Positions 35,427-47,616 of a stretch of DNA of 64,000 nt are shown here, piece after piece (position 1 is the stretch's first letter; each line of letters starts with the position of its first letter). Source of the stretch: Thuidium tamariscinum (taxonomy: Eukaryota > Streptophyta > Bryopsida > Hypnales > Thuidiaceae). The DNA lies in assembly GCA_947034885.2 (NCBI GenBank), contig OX344758.2, positions 16,643,067-16,707,066 on the forward strand, written 5' to 3'. A model generated the notes under the pieces. The model was not told the origin of the DNA, searched no databases, and saw nothing but the letters and a program-made list of their open reading frames with translations. The position numbers were made by a program, and so were the translations under genes.

Positions 35427-38400
35427 ATGGAGTTTTTTGGTATGTGCCGATCATCTTAAACCCTTTCCCTCGTTTCACCAAATGGTGTTGTTAAGTCAGT
35501 TAATGGTCAGTTGAAGGTGTTGTTAAGTCTTCGTGGTCTCAATTTGTGTAACAAATTTTCGTAGAACGGAGTATGCAGAGCAAGCAGAGGATCGTGACAG
35601 CAACCGCATGAGATCATGTTCTTTAGGGTTTTAGCTTGACTGGAGAATTCGTTTTTTGTAAGTTCGTTGCTGAATGGGAGGTTCAAGGAATCGTCTGGAC
35701 GCTAGTGTGCAAATAAATGTGAGATGAAGTGCTGAGTGTGTTGTGCTGAAATTGCGGGAGAGTGATGGGGAATGGGACTTGCAGTGTAGCTTTGTAAAGA
35801 GAATGTACCGGAGGTGTGCATTTTAGGGGTGTGTGCGTCCTGAGCAGCACTCGTCTCAAATTGCGATTATATATACTTGTCTGTCCTTTAGTTTGGGGTG
35901 GGGATATAGTTTTCTTGTTAATGAATTGCTGTTGGTTTCGGTACTTGGAAATGAAAGCAGATTAGGGTTTCGAGAGCATTCCGCTTCTGCTCAATTGGTC
36001 ACTGTGTTCATGGAAAACTGACTTTTCCTACCATTTTTAAATCGGTAGGTGGAGCTGGGGTATAGCTCTTGGTGTCTGTTTCGTTCTTTGGGTTAAACCC
36101 TTGAATGTTTGGTAGAGTATACTATTTTAGTCAGTGAAGGGTTACACATTGAGTGTGTTTTTTAAGAGATTATTACTGGTTACTGTACCCAAAGTGATGT
36201 AGAGACCAGTGACTATAGACAATTGGTCAAGTTTTGTGTTTGCCACTTGGTAATAAGTTGCAAGAAAGGATGAGTTGCTGTTGTTACCAGGGATCAGTAT
36301 AGAGGTGGGTCAGGTCTCTTACGGGTTTGGTATCCTCTACCTTACCGCTGCTGAGAGTTTTTCGGCATTGCTTACGGAATGCTTAACATATTTGTTGCTT
36401 TGCGTTGCGGCAGGTGTTGAAGTGCCAGCTGGCTACCCAACCACGTGTTCTCCTGGCTATGGAATGTACCTTCATGTCTCTCAGGTTTTGCATCTGAACA
36501 TCAAATGCGATGTGCGGCCTTTCAGTTCACACTTTAATGAAATATTTGTTGCACCTGATGTTGAATTTTGGAAGTATTTCGGAAGAGGATTCTTGGTCAG
36601 GACTAGTCAATCGTTGGTCATCCGTCCATTCCGGTGAAAGTGGAATGAATTGAGATTAGCGTACTGCTAAAGTAGATTCAGTTGCTTATCCTGCGTGTGT
36701 TCTAGGCTGCTCTCGGTGATAGCAAGACGAAAAACGGCAAGGGACCGGAAAGGGTTGTTGTGAAGGTGAGCGTTGAACCTACGAATGAGATCGTTTTGGG
36801 AACCTTGTCAGAGGGCAAGTGCGACCAGATGCATCTTGATCTTGTATTTGACAGAGACTTCACGATTTCTCACAACAGCAAATCCTCCAGTGTTTACATA
36901 TGTGGATACCGAACAGAGGCTCCAGAAGGTATCCATTTTAAAATCAGTTGCTCACCAGATGGTTTTTTGAATATGCTGCGAACGATTTTGCAAACGAAAT
37001 TGTCCCATAGAATGCTGTCTACATTTTTGTATAGTTTTCATCCGTTTGATCTATCAGAGTCGTAGAGTTGAATTGATTTGGTGGCCAGAGGAGGTGGATG
37101 ACGATGATGAATCCGAGGACGAGGAAGAGGAAGGCAAAGATGCTCCTATCCCAGTAGCAGTTCCGATTGAAATTAATGGGGCCACAGCAGGTACAGCTAC
37201 TGGATGTTCTTCAGTGTCTTAGTGATCTCTGGGTAATGATGATCGCTCATAAGATGTTAACTTTTTCACCGATTTATTGCGAACGATTATTATTTGATTG
37301 AGATCAAGCACTCTTGCACTTAAAAGATTGAATTGGAAATTTTGTATTTGATGACTCACATCGGTTTGATTTTGTATACTTGCGTTGTTAATGAAACGGT
37401 ACAATTTTTTGTCTGACACAGGAAAACCCTCTAAAGCTGCGAAGGCCGAGGACGCAGCTAAGACTCTAGCGAAGGTGACAGACAAGGCTGCTAATACTGT
37501 TGCTAATGCCATTGCTGAAGCTATCGAGAAGACAAATGCAAAGAAGCAAGTTGATGATTCTGACGAGGAAGATGAATCAGATGAGGTAAATTTCTCTCTC
37601 TACTTGGCATGTGTTGGAAACGAAAGTTAACGGTGATTTTTCGGCTGCGTTATTTTGTGGGTTCTGGGCATATTTTTTTACTTTTCTAGACTCGGTGATC
37701 TAGGTTTTGGTTTTATCCAACAAGTGCCGAAGCGTTTGAGTATCAAGTTCTTAGTACAACTGATGAGCTTTGGTGGATTGGTAAATAAGGATGAGGTTCT
37801 GGGACCGTTTGTGAGCGCATTAGACTCCGAATCTGATGATGACGAATTTGATGCGGACGATTTTGGTGAGGTGTGTATAAGGAGGCCACTGGGTTTATTG
37901 TGGTTCACTGTAGCGTGTAAAGCTATGACGGATCTCTGACTTGGCGTAGGTTTTTTTATTTTTATTTTTCTCTCTCTAACCTGACATTGGTGTTCTTCCA
38001 GTGTGGTGCAATAAGGTGATATCCTTCTACCATACTAGGAAGTTTAAGCACGGCACGCACAATCATTCTAGGGTTCTCTGTTTTACTCTATAGGTGATAA
38101 TGTTTCGCAGGACGAGGATGAAGACGATGATGAGGATGACGAGGATGATGAGGATGAGTCAGATGAATCTGAATCTGAAGAAGAATTGAAGATTCCAGAA
38201 TTGAAGGTGAAGCTTCAAGGATATCTGACATGTTCGTGGCTTGTTAGTTTACATAGTATTACATAGGTTACAATGTTTCTGCAAGCGTAGTGGAATATCT
38301 TGCATTTCTTCAAGGAGATGTTCTTGATTGGCATTTTAAACATCAAAGAATTTTTCCCTCAGGCTGGCAAGAAAAGAGCTGCAGCAGAGTCAGTGAAACC

Positions 38401-39715
38401 CGCTGAGAAGAAGTCCAAGATAGATGCCTCACCAAAGCCAGGTCATTGCTCTTTTCATTACCCTTTTCAGAGAACTATTAGTGACGTGTTGATCATGCTC
38501 AGACAGATTTGGGGGGCAGTACAGATCAGTTTTGTCTTTTCCTAATTAGAGAAAGAGCAGGCCTTGAAGTTGCTGCAGAATGTTGGCAAGGTCTGGCCGG
38601 CAGTCACTTTCGCTGACTATTTGATTGAGGGTTCAGAAAAATTTGTCTCTGGAGCCCTTCGTCTTTGTTAGAAAATTGAAGTACTTTCGCTGATGCTGAA
38701 GGAACTTCTTGCATTATCCCTGTACAGGACAAGTATCTATAAATGGAAAGAAGGGCAAAAAGATCGCACAAGTCACGCCAGTGGGCAAGGAACCAGATCC
38801 CAAGACCCCCACCGACAAGGGACTAAAGCCAGCTAAGGTGAGAATCACTAGGTTGAGTACTTGTGAGATCTTCAAACATGTTTTGTCCAGGTCGGGTTCT
38901 GATTCTTTAGTTTTGGGGGGCTGAACATGATATCTTTTTTTGCCTGCCGGAGAGCAAGAAATTCAGTTGTTTTTGCTGAAAAAATTAAGTTGCTCTAGCT
39001 ATACTAGTATTTGGCACGATTCGGAAGTATCACTTCACGCTGTGAATCTGAGCCTTTAAGCTCTACAGTCTTCTACTGTCTTTTGTATTTCGAAAAAGGT
39101 TGTACTGCCTTCTCAGCGGAAGTAAGTGTGTTAGTTTTACTGGAATAGCTGACTTGTGAACATCTTTGAATGGTAGGCACCAAAGGGAACTCCTGCTGCG
39201 CCGCCCTCAACACCTGTTTCTGTGAAAAAGATTGGAGATCACAAGTGCGCCAGCTGTGATAGGTAAATTCTTTGCAACGATGTATCACTTCCTAGGTTAC
39301 ACCAATGCAATAATTAAGACACTAGCAGGTCCGATTTGTGTCTGAATTTATTTTTCAGGGTTGTGCATGTCCGTCTTCTTCTTTAGCCCTCTAATCTTGT
39401 CAGTCTGCGCCGTACATGCCTGAGGAGTGAGGAGTCGCATTATTCAAATTTCCTGAGAATCATATTTCTTTTTCGTTTTGAGTTATGATTTGGAAGGATA
39501 GCCCTAGGAGCACTTTATCTCGTTGATCTGAGGCTTAATGAGATTTTTTTCTAATCCCCTGTTCTGAGCATTCAATTTTCAGTTCTGTTGATTGTACTCT
39601 TGGCTGAATTTCACATTTGTCCTGTTTTTCACCATGCTACTTGCCATCATAAAAATGCAGGGCATTTACGACGGAGTCCGCTCTCATCCAGCACACCGCT
39701 GCCAAGCACAAATAG
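35427..39715 (+). CDS. HDT1: HD2-type (plant-specific) histone deacetylase, nucleoplasmin-like
   Basis: HD2 proteins are plant nuclear/nucleolar chromatin regulators related to FKBP/nucleoplasmin folds. Exons: 35427-35439, 36414-36484, 36706-36928, 37089-37190, 37422-37585, 37790-37870, 38111-38206, 38363-38441, 38728-38837, 39177-39262 and 39661-39715. Phases agree and give 359 residues. The N-terminus MEFFGVEV leads to YGMYLHVSQAALGD, with the invariant His at residue 25 as in maize HD2, then MHLDLVFDRDFTISH carrying the conserved Asp. Next come acidic blocks (residues ~105-120 and ~185-245), a basic Lys/Ala/Pro-rich tail with a likely nuclear signal (KKRAAAE, KKGKK), and a terminal C2H2 finger CASCDRAF...HTAAKH split over the last two exons. 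The acceptor at 37790 is the least certain border. It is longer than Arabidopsis HDT1-4 because of the extended acidic part. The family call is secure; the paralog number is not. Confidence 0.93.
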
Positions 39716-41333
39716 GGTGGACACAAATTACACTAGAGGTTTGCTATTGTTGTGGATGATTTGGAGGTGTGAGTCTTGTGCATCCTCTTCTGAAGATGGG
39801 GGGTGTTATCTGAATCGACGCTGAGGATTTTGTTTTAGAGAATTAATCTTAGCATGACATTGAGATCTGATAGAAATAGTGTTTTGGGTGAAAGGATCTG
39901 TGACCAATGTCTTGTTTTAGGATATAGTGTGGAGGTCATTACAGGTAAAGCGGACGTGGCTACCAGTAGAATGTTCCACTCCAATTTTGATATGATTTGG
40001 CTGCTGCTGAAGAACATGGGAATGCTGGTGTTGAGCATGGTAGGATAATGGCTGCTGAGGCGTTGCTCTTCACGGAGGACTGAACCTTTTCTTGCGGAGA
40101 AAAAACAAGCGCCTAGTAATACGCCTCACATATGCCATTGCAAGTAATTGGGGCACAGATATGGAAAATCTATTAGCTGAACTTCACCCACATGCTTTTC
40201 CAATGCTATGCTTATGCTTATCTGCAATTTCTCTATGTGACAATGAAATTCAGACTCACTTGCATATAATGACTACAATGCTTGAGAATAGCTCATCCTG
40301 CTTGTGTGGCCCATCTTTGTCTCCTAGGTGACGAGAATGTTATGAGAATCTGTTGTGTATTTGTGGTTTTCATAGACTTGATGGCCATGAATTATTATAG
40401 AAATACAAAGAGACGGTTGGTACACTGGTGTATCAAATCTCCACTGCAAAAATGGAATCAAAATTTGAAGTACGTCGAATTTTTCTCAAAGGCAGTTGTA
40501 GCTGTGGATGTTAGGTGAGATCAGTTGGATACATTGAAGCTCATCTTTGGAAACTCCACCGTCCCTTAACTTAGTTCGTCTGATACTGGTTTCCCGAAGT
40601 TGATCTATTTTAAGCCTAGAGCTGTTTGAAATATCATTATCGAGCTGATTTCCTTGAAGAATATTCATGTAGACTCTAATTTTGCAGCTGAAGTGACAGG
40701 ATAAATCAGTGTAACTGCTGAATATGAACAAGTTATTCCAAAGCATGCCAAATTACACTTGGTAAGCATCGACACATCCAATCCACATTGTCCGTTGAAT
40801 TCCATTTTTCATAAGGGCAAGTCACCTGTACTCCAATGTATTCTCTATTGGTCAGTAAAGACTCGAGAACAGAAAAATTCCCAAATGAATAACCCTCTGG
40901 ACCTTCGGTCATAACTCTTACATCATATAAAAATCACTTACTTCTTGGTGCATTCGAATGCTCTTCAACAATCGAAATCAGAGAACAGAAAACGAAATAT
41001 TAAAGATGATTTCTTTTATTCCAATGATCGGCAGCCAGAGAACTTGCTCAACAGTACTAAAAGAGGCAATAATTTAGGGTGTCCGTGCCATGCGTCGATC
41101 TGCTTGCTTCTGCTCTCAGCTAGTTCACTGCTCGATGCACCAATGCAAACCATCCCGGCCATGATCTTACTCCCCACTGAGCTCTATATATTTAAATTTT
41201 TTCCACCAGCTAGCTCGCTCACAAATTTATTCCAAATACTAACCGACTTCAATCGATGTAAATAAGTTAATTGATTCATCTCCAGTAATGCAAACATGTC
41301 GATCATCGATCTCCACGCCCAACAGTAGCTTGA
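39716..41333. other. Intergenic region downstream of HD2
   Basis: The first few hundred bases should be HD2 3'UTR. Several open frames of 60-106 codons occur, but none shows recognisable domains, and they overlap on both strands. No RNA gene was seen. Confidence 0.5.
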
Positions 41334-41741
41334 TTACGAGAGCAGGAATTTGTCGAATTGCGTTCCCGCAGGACCCGCAGTCGAGCACGCCCCGATGTCA
41401 CTCAGGTTGAAAGAAATCTGGATTGCTCCCGTGGCGTTACACGCCAGCCCAGCTTGACAGGCGACCAGCGAGAGCACATCGCCCGTGACGTTCGTCAAGA
41501 TGGCCGACTCGAAGGTCTGGGACTGGTTAAACGGATTCGCAAGAAAAGTGACGTTCGGAACCTGGTTGGAATCGACGTACGAGTGGGAATAGCCGGGGAT
41601 CCCAGGTCCTTCCGTGCAGTTCTTGTCCACGAACATGTCGACTTGGACGAAACGCTCGCTGGACACCAGCTGCAGCGCTGCTGGGAGGAGCAGCAGCAAG
41701 AGGCCCACAACTACAGATGAGGTCTTCACGAGGGAGCCCAT
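41334..41741 (-). CDS. Small secreted, potentially N-glycosylated protein of unknown family
   Basis: Single uninterrupted frame of 135 residues. It opens MGSLVKTSSVVVGLLLLLLP and continues AALQLVSSERF, a textbook signal peptide with a likely cut near VSS/ER. The mature ~107 residues hold four cysteines (KNC, VAC, LAC, GAC), enough for two disulfides, and six N-glycosylation sequons (NCT, NVT, NQS, NVT, NAT, NLS), a high density for its size. No transmembrane helix or GPI-like hydrophobic tail follows, so secretion to the cell wall is inferred. A TATA box lies about 150 bp upstream, and base composition is much richer in GC than the surroundings, as in a real gene. I do not recognise the family. 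Confidence 0.8.
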   Translation of the reverse strand: MGSLVKTSSVVVGLLLLLLPAALQLVSSERFVQVDMFVDKNCTEGPGIPGYSHSYVDSNQVPNVTFLANPFNQSQTFESAILTNVTGDVLSLVACQAGLACNATGAIQISFNLSDIGACSTAGPAGTQFDKFLLS

Positions 41742-41888
41742 GGTGGGTGGATCGGAGAATGCGAATCGATATCGAAACAGTCGAGAATTAGATCAATTCG
41801 TTCGATCACGCACTGATCGACGAGCTAGCTAGCTAGAATCGAAGGTGATCGATATCGATGATTTGAATCCTTCGGGTTGGCAGACTCC

Positions 41889-41894
41889 TTTATA
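41889..41894 (-). promoter_or_regulatory. TATA box of the secreted-protein gene
   Basis: TATAAA on the minus strand inside ATGTATAAAGGAGT, about 148 bp upstream of the ATG at 41741. That fits a short leader of about 115-120 nt. Confidence 0.65.
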
Positions 41895-42420
41895 CATAAT
41901 TAGCTTCATTTGGAAAGATTGGAGACTCTCTAAAAACTTGCTCAATCGTACTGGCGCGGCCAATTCAATATTAAATTTGCCAATGGAAAATGTGGCGAGC
42001 TACGTAGCTGGGCCGGGCTAGCTGATGGTTCAACTAAAGACAGTACGTACGGGGCTTCCGCGAAATCCCCCACGTTGCTTAATTTGAAGTAAAGCTGAAC
42101 TGCCTGCAATTCAACGATCGAAAGTTCGATCTGCACGGCGAATTGAAGTCGATCACAAATTAGAGATTGGAGAGTGATCGATCGATGGCCGGCCAGCGCT
42201 TCAATTCCGAGTGCCAACATGTCGATCGATACGCGAAGTCGGGATTCACGAGCTAGATCGAGGCCGGTACTGCAGAATTTCTAGTAGTATTTCGCACAGT
42301 GTACGTTTCTAGATACTTAGTAGTCTCGGACTGTTTCTAGAAGCTAGACCCGTGCAAGCTCGTCAGACCGGAGCGAGGTTCCCGGCTAGCTCTCGAATTG
42401 AAGGGTTGGTAGGCCTCAAA
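41895..42420 (-). promoter_or_regulatory. Upstream region rich in GATCGAT palindromes
   Basis: ATCGAT/GATCGATC-type palindromes recur around the secreted-protein gene (about 41290-42235), with GCTAGC/CTAGCTAG and a TTCTAGAA (42335-42342) that could serve as a minimal heat-shock element. Composition is distinct from the AT-rich DNA starting at about 42640. No function is proven. Confidence 0.35.
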
Positions 42421-44890
42421 TCTTTCTTTGCAATTGGAGAGAATTGGGTTCCCTGTCTCTCACTCCATCGATCTTCGTTGTAGCTTCCCCCATGAATGGA
42501 TGACCTACGGCATGGCATCGTAAGGAAACCGCAACCCTTGCTAGCGTCAGGAAAAGCAATCCATGGGTGATTCCACGAAACACTTCGTTTCCAGGGTCCA
42601 CCATTTCACTCTAGAAGCATTGACTCCTAGCTGAGTCGATGGATTTGAAGTTTGCCAACACCTTCTTGCGCTATTGTATGATTTGCTATTTTTTGGAATA
42701 ATCTTATATGAATTGACTTGTATGCATTTTTCTGCATTGTCCCATTTTTTCACTGCGTTTTTTGCATTTGTTTCAACATAACTCACTTGACGCATTATGT
42801 TGAAACAAACGCAGATTTTGAGGCTTTTCTTCTAGTGCAACCACCCCACTTGTGTAAAAAGGTTGTCTTTTCCCCTTTCTCAACATCAAGTTATGGGGAA
42901 CTCAAAGTTCAAATGTCAAGTGTGTAGAAATGCTTCAAACATAAAAGCAAAGTTTTTTAAATGAGATTTTAATGAGATTTTTAAATTGAATTTTTCATTC
43001 CTATCAATGTGGTGGGTTTGCCTAATGTGGCATCCCTACTTGTATAGTGTCTTTGCTCATACAAATGAAATTCAAGGGCAAGAAGAGATTGCAAGTTCTT
43101 GGAATGAAGGAACTTTAGGAAAAGTACTACATCAGCAGTTTGGCATGGTCAAGATTGTGCCACATTGGATATTAATTTAATTAATTAATTAATTAATTTT
43201 AAATATATATATTTTTCATTCAGTTTTCAATTTTTAATTCTTGAAATTTTTGAAAAAAAGAATTCCAAAAATTCCAAAAATCAAGGTGTAAGGGCTCATT
43301 CACAGTTTCTAGACAACATAGGAAACTGCTAGGGAAACAACCCGAAAACAATCTCTTTTTGCCCTCAAATTTCATCCAATGGCTCTATAAATTTGGATTT
43401 GGGAATAATAAATTTTGATGAAATTTTGAAATATAATCAATACAATTGTGTCAATTATTTGTTGGAATGAAAATGTTCCAACCAACAAAAATTATCAATA
43501 TACATCAATTTATTTTCATACTATTTGAGACACTATTTTTTCTTATAGTCTTCCTTTGCAATTTCTAATTGCAATTTTTTCAATTTGGATGTGTGTAATA
43601 TATTGTTGGAAAGGCCTTGAAAACATCTTTTCAATAGTATATTACATGCTCCAATTTCTAAAAAAATTTAGTTGGAGATTGCAAAAAGAGCTAATTGCAA
43701 TTATAGGCGGCTTGCACAAAACTATAGTTAAAAGATCCACACTTGATTTTGAGTTGGATTTTTTTCACATGTTTTCTTATAGTGTAAGTTGAATTCATTT
43801 GCAACTATGTATAAATAGTATTGGAAATCCATTTATTATAGTATCTTTGACTTTCCCATATGTTTTGTCCATAAATCACCTTATAGTACATTTTTGTTTC
43901 ATCTCATAAACCCCTTGCTCTTAATTTGAATTTTCTTAATGTTTGACCACAAAAACTATCCTTTTAGAATTCGATTATGAGAGAAGCAATGATGATTACA
44001 TATTTTAGTTTCTACCCTCTAAAAATAAAGCATATGACCATAGATTCAAATTTTACAATTTTTTTTTCCTTTGCTATGGTTTTGAAACTATATTTAAATG
44101 AAAGTTTGTATATTTGTGTAGATGGAATAAGATGCTTTATGAAGTTGTTATCCTATTTAAGGGGGTTGGATTTGGTGTAACTAGAGGCCATATTTTTCTA
44201 AAATTACAAATATAGAAGTATGCCAAGTAAATGATCAAGCCAAAATTGCTTTGACTTTAGTTTAAATATGGAATTGCAAAAATGGGGTCATAGATTTAAA
44301 AACACAAAAATTTCAAAATCATCATCACATGAAGAGAACCTCATTTCAAATCCATTCCAACAAAATTTACCTAAAAAATACAATATTTTGCTTGTAACCC
44401 AATTTAGAAAGAATTTTGAATATTTCCTTTCAAAATTTATAGAAAAATATTGGTGTTAGTATAGGTGAATCTAAATGTACAGATAGAATCTAAAACTCAA
44501 ACTCTACAACTTTACTCTATATTTCAATTCCAAAAGTTTCTTCCATATAGTCCTTTTTGATGATTTTTTGGATATCGTCAATTCTAAAGATGAATCTAGA
44601 CACTTAGAGATTAAGGTTTAACTCTAGAAGAACGTACGAGGTCCTAGGAAATTCACGATTTCTATAACCCTGGGAATCATTGGTAATAAAATATTCAAAA
44701 AAACTCATTTGAAGTCAAAGAACTGTAGGAAATCTCTACTTCCTACTCTTAAAACCAAGGACAAATGATTGCATTTCTATCCTACATACAAGAATTCCTT
44801 GTCATCCATCGAACCTCTCTTTGCTGTGGCATTCCATGGTTAAGCTCAAAAAACTAATGACATTTGAAGAAAATTCAATTTCACATGATA
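42421..44890. other. AT-rich intergenic DNA with a partial CATTAG-family end
   Basis: No recognisable gene. A (TTAA)-type run lies at 43171-43200. At about 43330-43381 the sequence CCCGAAAACAATCTC...GCCCTCAAATTTCATCCAAT matches the right end of the CATTAG-family MITE at 55792-56098, so it is a truncated copy. The remainder gives no signal I can assign. Confidence 0.55.
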
Positions 44891-45878
44891 TTAACCCTTA
44901 ACTGCCCAATCGACCATATATGATCGATCTGAAATTTTAGGCCCATTTCTAAATGGGTAGTTAAATTCTTGTGACCGTTTTTTTATAAAAATTGGGCAAT
45001 TTTAAAGATTAGCTATTAAAAACTTTCATTTTTCAATGAAAAAAAGTACATATTTGATTATTGAGAGGTCTTCAAAGGCATACTTGTACTATAAGTGAAG
45101 TGTAAAGCTTGCCAATTTCACTTCATTTCCTAACTTTATGCAATTTCACTTAATTTGAGGTCTAAAAAATTGTACATATCCATTTGCTTTTGAAAATGGT
45201 CCCAATGGAAAGAGGAAAGTGTTTTCATGACATTCACCATTGAAAATTTAAACATACAACTATTGATTTGGAGTTATTTTCAATTTCTACTCATAAAAAT
45301 AATTGCATTTCAACAATTGCAAGGTGGATTGTGTAATGAATTTAATAGCTTTTCATGTGAACTTAAGTTTTTTAGAAGTGCATTTTCGTGTGCTAACACT
45401 TTTTGTAGTTGTCCATATTACCTCAAATCCCCCCCAAAATTTATATGCAAATTTGAGAAACATTGTGGGAAAAGGCAACATACTAAATATAGAAAATGTA
45501 CTCTTCTCTCGTCATAATCTCACAACTCCAATGCAGTTTTGTGCTCAAATTTTGTGTACTTACTAATAAACAAGCTTTTTAACCCCTAAAGCCATGAATA
45601 GCGTTTTTTAAGATTATAAATTTTTTGGGCAGTTCACTACGGATGGAGTTTTTATTTTATTTTTTCGAAATTTCAAAGAAAAAAAAAAATCCATCCGTAG
45701 TGAGCTGCCCAAAAAATTTATAATCTCAAAAAAAAATGTTCAGGGCTTTAAGGGTTAAACATCTATGCGATTAGATTTTGGAAAAAAATCAATTTGCTTC
45801 ACTGGGGATGACAAGTCCATGCACTCAGTTATTCGTAGTCAAAACACACTTGAAAAGGCTTGGGCATTTAGGGGTTGA
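44891..45878. mobile_element. TTAA-flanked element (family of 56199-57008), interrupted by a second MITE
   Basis: Left TTAA-CCCTTAACTGCCC; right GGGCATTTAGGGG-TTGA (one base away from TTAA). Over almost its whole length it is the reverse complement of the 56199-57008 element, including the same eroded open frame (45303-45566, containing MHFNNCKVDCVMNLIAFH). A 180-bp MITE sits inside at 45579-45758. No recognisable transposase; probably non-autonomous. Confidence 0.85.
45579..45758. mobile_element. 180-bp fold-back MITE nested in a TTAA element
   Basis: TTAA-CCCCTAAAGCC ... GGGCTTTAAGGG-TTAA with long arms (CACTACGGATGGA against TCCATCCGTAGTG) that make the whole unit a hairpin. The sister element at 56199-57008 lacks it and keeps one uninterrupted TTAA at the equivalent place, so TTAA is the duplicated target. 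Confidence 0.9.
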
Positions 45879-46149
45879 ATACTTGAATGAAAATACCCTG
45901 AAAATACTTTTTTGTGCATAGGGCCCTACCGAATCTGACCCTAGGGTACAGTACAGTACCCCATGATCCTGTCTTCAATTCTTCTATTTTGTGCAGACCC
46001 TTTTTTTGGCCTCCTTTAAAGCCACGAATTCAAGAGCCTGACTCAATTGCTTTGCAGCACCTGAACCTGAACCTGACCTGTGACCTCTACAGAGGGGATC
46101 TTAACTTAACTCGGGGTCACGCGTTTTCAGTTCGAGCATCCCCACAGCC

Positions 46150-46249
46150 ACACGGCCAAGCAAGACTGTAAACATTCTGGGCTATTGGATCTTCATTGTT
46201 AGAAAAAAATCAGTGGTCTAGAACATATTACAGTGTTGCTTGGCCATGT
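46150..46249. repeat. Hairpin with 22-bp arms
   Basis: Left arm 46150-46171 and right arm 46228-46249 (core GGCCAAGCAA / TTGCTTGGCC) pair with two mismatches around a 56-nt loop. The size is compatible with a plant microRNA-like foldback or a tiny MITE; nothing else supports either. Confidence 0.45.
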
Positions 46250-46263
46250 AGCCAGCGCAGTGT

Positions 46264-46514
46264 TAAATCATACCATCGAAGGTGGGCCCCGCAGGCTGGA
46301 TTTATCCAAGGAAAAATGCTGAAATTTTTTATTTTTTTTATTTTTTATTTTTTCCAAATTTAGAATTCAGATTGAGAATCAGAGACCCCAAATTACGTAG
46401 AGGTACTCTAAATATACCCCAAAAAACCCAACACAATTATAAACCCCAAACCCTTGTCAACCCCTAGTAAAATGAGATTTATCCCGTTGGGCCCACCTTC
46501 GATGGTATGATTTA
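46264..46514. mobile_element. MITE with ATCATACCATCGAAGGTGGGCCC-type ends
   Basis: Ends TAAATCATACCATCGAAGG, then TGGGCCC, and the complementary GGGCCCA and CCTTCGATGGTATGATTTA are nearly perfect over about 28 bp, and TTAA occurs at both borders (46263-46266 and 46512-46515). It is about 251 bp with a T-rich interior. Either a TTAA or a TA target would fit. Confidence 0.8.
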
Positions 46515-47616
46515 ACATTTTGCATGCAGCCATGGGTTGCTCTTAGCCCCCATGAAAAAGCTGATGAGACCTACTCAATGTACACTCAGTACCAGCCCTT
46601 CTTTTTTGGTTTTGGGGAGAAAGTCAAATTGGCTACACTTGTCATTCTTTATGTTGCCAACATGGCAAGGGCTAGATTTTTTCCAATTAATTATGCTAGC
46701 GATAGTCAATTTCAAGGATCATGTAAGTGGCACAATTTGCTTAGAGAAGGTGACCAATGTTGGCTCTTTGTGGAATTGTCAAAATGCAAAAAATGTGAAT
46801 TTTCTTAAATGTTGCAATGCTTTTTAGCACCACAAAGATTCATTATAAGGAAAGCCATTATGCAAGTTCATTGCAAGGCTTTTTTTTGGACCAGTGTCCC
46901 CCCTGCTGACTTCATTGCAGAGGCCAGATTTTGGAGGGACGAACTAGCAGAGGTCAGAATTCTGACAAACTAGCGAAATTTCGCTAGAAAAACCCCCCTG
47001 GTTCATTGTGTGCTTTGAATGGACTTGGGCACCATCTCCCATAGTACATAGTGAAAAATTAGCAATGTATAAACTAATACATATATATGAAGAAAGAAAA
47101 TCAAAATTCATTCATAGATGTTCATGGAAACCCTAAACCCTTGCAAACAACAAAAACACAAAGTGTTGATCAATCCAAGACTACAAGTACATCAACATCA
47201 TTCTATAGTTAAGTGATGCATCACATTAATTTTAGAATCCTAAAATAAGAATTGAAGTCAATGCCAATAATACAAGAGTACTTAAGAATACTCTAAAGCA
47301 TCAAAGACTTGGTGCTTAAGTGACTATAAAGAATTGCAAGCTTAGTAAGCAATGAAGGTAGAAAGTCAACTATGATGGAGGATTATATTGATTTCTATAA
47401 TTTTGACAGAGATTTTGCCCCAACAACTCTAATGCAACTAAATTAAAACTTTGTAACTTGCCACAATTATAGATGTAGAAGGTATTCATAATGACAGTCC
47501 AAATCATCTAGATCAAAGAAAAAAGAGCAATGTTGTATGACCAAAAAAATAATCAAACCTTGTGATTATTGAAACTCCTTTAATAAAGAGACCTTAACCC
47601 TAAAAGAATCATAACT

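Noticed and set aside
39716-41330. Several 60-106 codon frames after the HD2 gene
   Set aside because: Overlapping on both strands with no domain or conserved start; likely chance frames in 3'UTR and spacer.
42416-42604. 62-codon minus-strand frame in GC-richer DNA
   Set aside because: No start context, domain or splice partner; no family recognised.
45303-45566. 87-codon frame present in two places
   Set aside because: It recurs because it lies inside two copies of the TTAA element (also 56335-56598, minus); no resemblance to a transposase or host protein.
46524-46827. Two overlapping ~95-codon frames
   Set aside because: Neither shows a domain or conserved motif; they lie in repeat-rich DNA just beyond a MITE.
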